From positions 1,924,501 to 1,988,500 of the forward strand of contig CAKJVC010000010.1 of NCBI GenBank assembly GCA_918026815.1: a stretch of DNA of 64,000 bases, read 5' to 3'. Position numbers and translations under genes: made by a program. Every line of letters begins with the position of its first letter. Within the stretch, counting starts at the first letter, position 1. This document shows, piece after piece, positions 58,066-64,000 of the stretch. Source of the DNA: Chalara sp. BL73 (Eukaryota > Ascomycota > Leotiomycetes > Helotiales). Under the pieces are notes generated by a model. That model did no database searches, was not told where the DNA came from, and saw only the letters and a program-made list of their open reading frames with translations.

Positions 58066-58449
58066 ACCCCCTCCGTAGGCCTAAGGCTAACCCAGAACGT
58101 TACAGGGACGTGAAATTTCCGGCCCGCCAAATTCTAGTTCTTCAAGAGAGCAATCTCATGCTGTTATCTATTTGAGATATCTATTAAATCGAACCTTTTA
58201 GTTGATTTTCATCGTCATTAGCCCCGTCCCGTATCTTCTTCTCAATTGTCCGTCGGTAGTGCCCAAAGACTAAAGAACCCCGAGGGAAACCAAACCTCTA
58301 TTCAAAGTAGTGGGGCTATGACCAGGCAGCAATAGTGCTTATTTTCATTACTATCTACTTCAAAGCCGCTCCAGGTAACCTTATGCTTTGCCATGACTCT
58401 TCATGATCCCCATCGCCACTTCTTGTACTCTACTTCAACCCAACTAGCC

Positions 58450-59474
58450 CTAATCTTGGCCGAGAGTGTTGGCTGCAGTGCACAAATTTTCCATCTTGTG
58501 GGTTTCGAAGAAGTCACGAAGCGTAATAGGTCTAACGTCTGGATACCTCCCGGCATCGGAAGCTTCCCCCAGGTGTACCTGTCCCGTCATGATAAACCAC
58601 GTTCCAGCTCTGTGAAGTCAGTTAGCTTACTACTGTCAACGCTACACAATAACTTAAGCCTACTTGATGAAATCTTGCTCCCCCTCTTTGTTTGCCTCCT
58701 CCCACAAGTCTTCTAGGGAGCCAAGTCTCTCCACCACAGGCTTCGTTCCATAAACCGATTCAAAAATTGATATGATCTCATGTGTGGACTTTCGGTCACC
58801 AAGAACTGGCAAAGTTAGCCCTCAGAGTTCCTATCCGTACGGACTAGCTACTCGCATTTGAAAAACCCAACTGCTTGTGGGTCAAGGGCTACAGCCGCTA
58901 CATACTGCGCCGTGGTAATATAGCTCGTCATTTCCCAGATGTCGTCTCCGGAACCATAGTATTGTATTTTTGTCTCCTCCGGCTTCCAGAAGAAGTGAAG
59001 ATCGCTAAAGAGGGTCTCCATGAACATTTCGTTCAGGATATGGATGCCACGAATGCTTTTCGTGTCCAAATAGTCCTTCACTTGAATCATAGGAGACTTT
59101 TTCGTGTACTGGCCGGCCTGGAGCTTCCTGTAATCCATGGTGTAGTCACTAGCAATGTAGCGTCCCACACCCTCCTGATCACACACATCAATCAACATCT
59201 TTTGACCTTCAATCATGACGTTGTTGTCCTCCGAAAGGTAGCAGCAAATGACAACGTCACAGTTTTTAACAAAGGACCGCACTGCACTCGCATCGTTATG
59301 CCCACCTTGGGTAACAGAGACTTGGCTAGAATTCGAGAGAGATAGCGGAAGCTTGCTGGGAGTCCGGCAATAACCCCGGATGTTGACATCCGGACGTTTT
59401 AGGAGCTCTTTAGCGATACAAAGCGCTAATCTCCCGGTGATGGCTGCGATGCCGACGGTGTAAGTCATATTCAA
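58450..59474 (-). CDS. NmrA-like / isoflavone-reductase-like NAD(P)-binding protein
   Basis: Predicted atypical short-chain dehydrogenase of 306 residues. Exons on the minus strand: 59474-58856, 58805-58664 and 58609-58450. The first intron is inferred to use a GC donor (GCGAGT), because it alone restores the FLGDRKS segment; reading through instead stops after 208 residues. The Rossmann start VGIAAITGRLALCIAKELL is a slightly altered G-x-x-G-x-x-G, followed by IRGYCR. The middle has YIASDYTMDY and the end GQVHLGEASDAGRY. Such proteins act either as reductases or as redox-sensing regulators; the choice cannot be made here. A TATA-like TATAAAT lies about 70 bp upstream (near 59545). Confidence 0.85.
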
Positions 59475-59728
59475 ATGTAGAAGTTGGAATAGAGATTTCT
59501 GTAACTATAGTGCGTTACAAACGGCGAAAAGGATCACTATATTTATAAATGGGACTCAGGATTTTCGGGACATTCAAGCTCAACATCTTTCCGAAAAGGG
59601 ATTACTGGCAACACAGTCACTCCTCCAATTAAAAGTTTCATCTACCTTGGCTCCGCCAAATCTCGGCATAGCGCCGCTAGTTACCTTAAGGGACACATTA
59701 ATGTCTTAGTTACAAGGAAAATTAATAC

Positions 59729-59914
59729 TGTTGGAATGCATGTACATAGCTTACGCGATCCACCGAATCGTAGGAATTGTGGGTCTTCTATCACCTATAT
59801 TTACTTGGCAATAGGCTGTAGCTTAGAACAATCAATAAAAGAATACCAGAACCACACAAGCAAGAGCATAGTCACAGCTACTACGCCTTTTGCTACGTGG
59901 TAGGTATTCCGACA
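59729..59914 (+). mobile_element. Solo LTR, family A, with target duplication
   Basis: A 186-bp unit from TGTTGGAATGCATG to ATTCCGACA with exact AATAC duplications (59724-59728 and 59915-59919). This is the reference copy for LTR-A. Confidence 0.9.
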
Positions 59915-59919
59915 AATAC

Positions 59920-60747
59920 TAGTGGCAATTAAAAGTTTTTGTCCGCTCTGCCAGACAGACCGACGCATAGTTCCCGAAGTCGTTGACCGTGAAGATGAGT
60001 GCAAATATATAATAAATGGAGCCAATTAGCAGGGGCGGGGGGGAAACACCACTCGCTTACAAAGTACATACTCGCTCCCCCTGAATTGTGCATAAGAAAA
60101 GACTATTGTTAACCGGCTTCTCCGGCCTTGGTCCGCCGTCCCGGCCCAACCCCTATTTTCCCTGTTTATCACATAATAAATCCGCTGCTACAGCAAGTTC
60201 ATTGAACACGATTACCAATATCCAAATAACGGAATGGTGAAAGGAGACCCGTGGCCTGGGACCTGAAGTAGTCAAGAGCTGATACATTCGAGAGGTCCCA
60301 TGTCTAGTGCGGTCAATATACACCACTAACCTTGGCTCCCTGGGAGTTGCAGAAGTAATTTATGATAAAAATTGTGGACTTAAATCTCGGGGCCTATTTA
60401 TCAGCCGGACTTTATTTGTCATGACGGAGGCTATTTGGTAGAGTTTCCGGAGCAATATATAAATGCATAGGATGTGCTGCTCAAAACATCATGCCCACTA
60501 TGCCCATCATGCCCATGCAGCTCCGTCGAATACTTGGCTTTTTGGCTGTTCTTTGCGCTAGAGCCAACTATGCAAAGGAAGGGTCCAACTTGCGACCCTT
60601 CTAAGTTGATCTTTCTAATGATGTTCCGCAAATGCTTTAATAGACTCGAAATACTCGTCTCCCCAATAAGCTCGAAAATCCAGGAGCCGGCACATCTCCC
60701 GGGATGGACTCAGATGTGCTTAAAAGCCTGTAACATGAATGGCTAAC
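59920..60747. other. Gene-less stretch
   Basis: No supported gene in about 830 bp. A small inverted word GAAGGGTC...GACCCTTC occurs near 60578-60602, and CATGCCCA-like words recur near 60488-60518. Confidence 0.45.
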
Positions 60748-61330
60748 TGTAACAAACAGAGGGCAGCAGGAGGGATTGTGATATAGCGGGTAAAGACATG
60801 TATGATATAAAGACACGTGATTGGCAATGCGAAAGTAATAGTATTGTATTGACAAGAAACGTAGGTCTTTGAATCTATGAGAGACTCAAGCTTGCCTTGC
60901 TCCAGGGAGTTCTGGCTTCCTTTTATGTCCTTGGCTCCTCGACTGTGTTGTATTCTTCTTTTATAGCCACCAAGCTTGTGATTTGCTTGTGATTTAGATA
61001 TCTCCGAATGCACTTCAACAGCTGAAGCCCACGACATTCCAGGTCATATGCCCTTGTTGTGGTTGCAAGCCTGTAGCTGCTATAGCTGCAAGCCTGTGGT
61101 TGGCCATGGGCTGTTTACACCGTCTACAGCCCAGAAGGTACTGCAGCTGAAGCTCACGAAAGTCTAGGTCCTACGCTTTTGTAGTAACTGCAAGCCTGTG
61201 GCTAGCTATGGGCTGTTTACGCGGTTTGCAGCCCAGATCATTGTGTAGCTGAAAACCTTAGTTTCTCCCGTAAGGACCTTTATTCCGTATCCTGGGTCTT
61301 GAACTGGTTTGACGGATCCTGGCTGTTACA
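60748..61330 (-). mobile_element. Solo LTR, family E (longest copy)
   Basis: A 583-bp unit in reverse orientation, TGTAACAAACAGAGGG to GATCCTGGCTGTTACA. It contains internal repeats of a GCAAGCCTGTGGCTGG-like word (about 61065-61225). No target duplication was found. Immediately after it, 61331-61374 matches the 3' tip of LTR-A (CTACGCCTTTTGCTACGTG to ATTCCGACA). Confidence 0.78.
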
Positions 61331-61374
61331 CAATAGCTACTACGCCTTTTGCTACGTGATAGGTATTCCGACAC
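61331..61374 (+). repeat. 3' tip of an LTR-A copy
   Basis: CTACTACGCCTTTTGCTACG to ATTCCGACA matches the last 44 bases of LTR-A and abuts the LTR-E copy. Its 5' part is absent. Confidence 0.7.
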
Positions 61375-61456
61375 TGAGGCAACCGACAATATGCGACATG
61401 TATAATTCCAAGAAAAAATTGACACTTCGCTTGTGAACTATTTTATGTTCTATATA

Positions 61457-62398
61457 TTAAATAAACCAAAATCCTAGTATATCATCCCTAGTAAACCCCA
61501 CCAGCATTGCTTGTACTGTTCCTTTGAAAATTTCAAAAAAATCCCAAAATTCTAAAAAACCGATATACCTCCAGAAAATTTCCATGTAACTATTTTGTTG
61601 TATCACCATCGCACCTGCCTCAGTAAGGCCAGCAATATCTGTGTGTGCTGGCTGACAAGGACTATCCATTATACCTATAATTTCCTCAAAAGCTAGTAAG
61701 AAAAATACAGCACACCCCAAAAGGAAAGGCAAAATAACAAAAGACTGAGATCCTGTGTTTCTATCCCTATTCTCTGCCCAAATTATATGCCAAATATAAA
61801 GAACTGTTGGTATCACGGGCTTACCTTCCACGGGGCAAAAGGCGCAGCTCTACTTTGTAGGCCACGCTCTTGCTCTTGATGGATATGGTAAATGATTGTT
61901 GTTGTATTAGGTTCTACTCTAGATTCTACAAAATGGGGGTTGTGCGGACCACGTGACCTGGTGGGTCGTATGTGGATCCGTAAACCCCTACTTCCTACAA
62001 GAACATTGAAATAAAAACACCAGCCGCTAAATGGGTCTACAGTAGCCATCGCGATATCGAAGAATAATGCCAGAATCCATGTTTTATCTCTAAGGAAGCT
62101 TGATAACGTCGGAGTAAAACAAGATCCAAATGGCACTAGCTCAAATGCAAAGGCTACTGCAGAGACCCCTTGTGTAAATTTGATCACAATTAATGGGACC
62201 AATTCAAGCCATTTCCCCAGCTCGCCTTCCCATGAAATGTTCTTAGAGCATTTGTAGCGTGCTAGATACATTCCAGTGGCTCTGGCAAGCCAGACAGTAA
62301 GCACAGGGTAAATTATAATCTCAATCAACAATAGGAGTAATTGTAGTATGTGCACGCAGAACTTTATGGCGTTAACGATTGGTGAAATCCCGCCTACT
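61457..62398 (-). pseudogene. Transmembrane tail of HET gene, LTR-disrupted
   Basis: On the minus strand, 62398-62000 reads KIVGGISPIVNAIKF and then FCVHILQLLLLLIEIII, with two more hydrophobic segments (KWLELVPLIVIKF and TWILALFFDIAMATVD). It is cut by the LTR-B insertion at 61999-61805. After the LTR, 61804-61457 continues in the phase that would follow removal of LTR and duplication (VLYIWHIIWAEN), with another membrane segment (FVILPFLLGCAVFFLL) and the stop after GFWFI. The upstream HET frame would run into this frame if a run of six A at 62405-62400 had five. It is read as the broken C-terminal part of one HET-membrane protein; a separate small membrane protein is the alternative. Confidence 0.6.
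61805..61999 (+). mobile_element. Solo LTR, family B, inserted in a gene
   Basis: A 195-bp unit, TGTTGGTATCACGGGC to TACTTCCTACA, with exact AGAAC duplications (61800-61804 and 62000-62004). It is identical to the 22418 copy except for one added A, and interrupts the membrane tail of the neighbouring coding region. Confidence 0.93.
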
Positions 62399-64000
62399 AT
62401 TTTTTAGTAGAGGCTCTGCTCTCTTTAAAGCATTTGTTATTTGCTTTATTATCTCCAAGTTGAAGTTATATGCAAACCTTCGTATAAGAGAATCAAGTCG
62501 GCCCGATGACTTCTTGATATCGATCTCAAAGATGAGTAGATCCAGAAGATATTTTTGGGTTACAGTAGTGTATGCAATAGACCCCTGAAAGTCCAACTGC
62601 TTCGGCATCGAGCCCAGTTGGGAGGGTTTTGAGAGAAGTGACAGGATGCTGTCGCGCGAGGCTGGCATTATAAAGCGGCATTCAAGCTTTTTAGATTGAA
62701 GTCTGCCAATCACGCTTCCCCACAGCCAGAAAGTGGAGAAGGGACTTCTAAGTGACTCGGAGACATTGATAATAATACCAAAGGTCTCATTCGTGTCCTC
62801 AGTCTCTATCAGCATCGCAGCTAGCCCGTGGTCGCTAAGGGGATGGTTCTTTGACGTTGATCGGATTTGTATTAATCTTCCACCTGACGTCCATCCATCT
62901 GTTGAATAAACGTGTAATAACCTCATTGTTTGAGGTAAACTCCTTATCCACAGGCCGCAGCGGAATTTATCGATTGTGCTTAAATCAGATTGTATCTTGG
63001 TCCTGAGGAGTAAATCTTTTTGTGGCCATTGATGCCACGCATAGTGATTGACAAACTTTGCTGAGACGCCAGATCTCGAGTATATATTCTTTGCGTGAGA
63101 TTTTAGTGGTAGGGCCAGTAAGTTCCAAGGGTCGTGTCGCAATCGGCATGGTATGATCACGTATGGCTCTTTGTTTTGGGATACTGGAAGAACGGTCTTT
63201 AGACCGTCACTTGTGATTGACCAATCGAGAGCGACATCGCAAGGTACAATGTCTTTGCAATAAAGAAAACACTCAGGGTCTGGAGCCAAAATCCCTCTCA
63301 ACGGTCCATCGGTTGAAGGCTGAGAAGATTCACACCATGGATGTTCCATCCCGGCAAGCATTTTCAATGCTAGGCGCCACGAAGAGTACGGTTTTGGTCC
63401 TTCGATTAATAAAGGTTGGCCGTTATGATCCGCATTCCAAGCAAGTATAGTCGGGTCGAAATAGGACCGCAAAATTTCTTCTTGAAGTCTTAGAAACGCT
63501 GTTGTACCTTCCCCATATATAAGTGGCATATTAACACCGAAAATTCCTAGTAAACAATAGGCAGCGTCTTCTTTCCTAGTTGTTATTCGTTCAGAAGCCC
63601 AGCTCATTCTTTCGGCAATGCTCGCTTTTGCTAGCAAATCGTGGCGAGAGCCCAGATTAAAGTCGGCGAGGTACATTTCGTGAATGCCTGTAATGTTGCT
63701 GATATGGCTCGCTAAATCTTTTCGATTTGCTATGAATGTCCAGTCTAAGGAGAAGAACTCAAGACTCGGTGGAGCTAAAAGCTCTTGGAGCGTCCACCCT
63801 CTGGCAAACCAGCGAGATACTCCAAATAGGGTATCGGATTTATCTTTAGCTGGCGGCACATCGACTAGGTATGCAAAATATACTTCGGCTTCTTCATACC
63901 ATCGGGACATTGAATTGATGGCTTCAGAAAGTTCAGCACTGCTAGTCTTGTCAATACAGCAGGTATCGACCCAGGTATATCGAAGACCACGCTTTAAAGC
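62372..64000 (-). CDS. HET-domain protein, 5' end beyond the window
   Basis: Partial: the minus-strand frame is open to the right edge, entering with RYTWVDTCCIDKTSS, a HET block. It continues through SMSRWYEEAEVYFAYL, RGWTLQELLAPP and the post-HET signature TTRKEDAAYCLLGIFGVNMP with LIYGEG. This arrangement is the HET-E/HET-D type. The last 300 residues have no recognised domain. The stop at 62372-62374 follows a run of six A (62400-62405 on the minus strand); one A fewer would join the frame to the transmembrane tail at 62398-61457. About the first 40-80 residues, including the first HET block, lie outside the window. Confidence 0.88.
   Translation of the reverse strand, partial: ALKRGLRYTWVDTCCIDKTSSAELSEAINSMSRWYEEAEVYFAYLVDVPPAKDKSDTLFGVSRWFARGWTLQELLAPPSLEFFSLDWTFIANRKDLASHISNITGIHEMYLADFNLGSRHDLLAKASIAERMSWASERITTRKEDAAYCLLGIFGVNMPLIYGEGTTAFLRLQEEILRSYFDPTILAWNADHNGQPLLIEGPKPYSSWRLALKMLAGMEHPWCESSQPSTDGPLRGILAPDPECFLYCKDIVPCDVALDWSITSDGLKTVLPVSQNKEPYVIIPCRLRHDPWNLLALPLKSHAKNIYSRSGVSAKFVNHYAWHQWPQKDLLLRTKIQSDLSTIDKFRCGLWIRSLPQTMRLLHVYSTDGWTSGGRLIQIRSTSKNHPLSDHGLAAMLIETEDTNETFGIIINVSESLRSPFSTFWLWGSVIGRLQSKKLECRFIMPASRDSILSLLSKPSQLGSMPKQLDFQGSIAYTTVTQKYLLDLLIFEIDIKKSSGRLDSLIRRFAYNFNLEIIKQITNALKRAEPLLKNSRRDFTNR

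Noticed and set aside
1..64000. tRNA or rRNA genes
   Set aside because: No cloverleaf box pair or rRNA segment was recognised by eye on either strand; a covariance search would be needed to be sure.
1..64000. A complete secondary-metabolite cluster
   Set aside because: Oxygenases, a monooxygenase, an ADH, an MFS transporter and a Zn2Cys6 factor are present, but no polyketide synthase, peptide synthetase, terpene cyclase or prenyltransferase was found, and the genes are dispersed.

Overview
This window reads as nuclear DNA of a filamentous ascomycete (Pezizomycotina). Genes are spaced out and carry short introns of about 50-120 bp, mostly GT-AG with two likely GC-AG introns. Typical fungal families are present: Zn2Cys6 regulator, HET-domain proteins, FunK1 kinase relic, secreted plant-polymer-degrading enzymes, pogo/Fot1 and LTR retroelements. 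No prokaryotic operons, rRNA, tRNA or CRISPR were recognised. The class (Leotiomycetes, Sordariomycetes and so on) cannot be fixed from the sequence alone.

Layout. 1-7.9 kb: a secreted pectin lyase, a complete pogo/Fot1 transposon with an intact transposase, and a secreted GH95 alpha-fucosidase whose stop codon is followed after 4 bp by a solo LTR. 8.4-12.6 kb: an isopenicillin-N-synthase-like 2OG-Fe(II) oxygenase and a phenol-hydroxylase-type FAD monooxygenase. 13-20 kb: an MFS relic, an intact HET gene, a pogo relic and a Zn2Cys6 transcription factor. 20-30 kb: a candidate small secreted cysteine-containing protein, a FunK1 kinase pseudogene, an ankyrin/coiled-coil relic, a DJ-1/PfpI protein, a small Cys/His protein and a broken orphan gene. 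30.8-35.2 kb: a gypsy element that has lost most of pol and carries nested solo LTRs. 36-45.3 kb: a zinc alcohol dehydrogenase, a mariner-like relic, an MFS transporter and a secreted type-B carboxylesterase. 45.5-52.8 kb: fragments, solo LTRs and a secreted solute-binding-protein-like gene. 53-59.5 kb: a feruloyl esterase, a broken amidohydrolase, and a convergent pair of a 2OG oxygenase and an NmrA-like reductase. 60.7-64 kb: LTRs and a second HET gene that runs off the right edge; its apparent transmembrane tail is separated by a homopolymer frameshift and interrupted by a solo LTR.

How it fits together. Pectin lyase, fucosidase, feruloyl esterase, carboxylesterase and the MFS transporter suggest secreted plant-polymer turnover and uptake, although they are dispersed and no shared regulation was shown. 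The oxygenases, FAD monooxygenase, ADH and NmrA gene suggest small-molecule metabolism; no backbone synthase is present, so no secondary-metabolite cluster is claimed.

The dominant structural signal is at least seven families of standalone LTRs. I name them A-G here. LTR-A is about 187 bp and runs TGTTGGAAT...ATTCCGACA; LTR-B about 194 bp, TGTTGGTAT...TTCCTACA; LTR-C about 200-255 bp, TGTCACGGCC...GTTGTTACA; LTR-D about 213-244 bp, TGTTGAACA...TTGAACA; LTR-E about 380-580 bp, TGTAACAGCC...TTGTTACA; LTR-F about 195 bp, TGTCACGGAG...CGTGACA; LTR-G about 142-170 bp, TGTCAGAA...TCTGACA. Many have exact 5-bp target duplications, and two LTR-B copies differ by one base, so the region has been active recently. 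Exon junctions were placed by eye from splice signals, frame and family resemblance.
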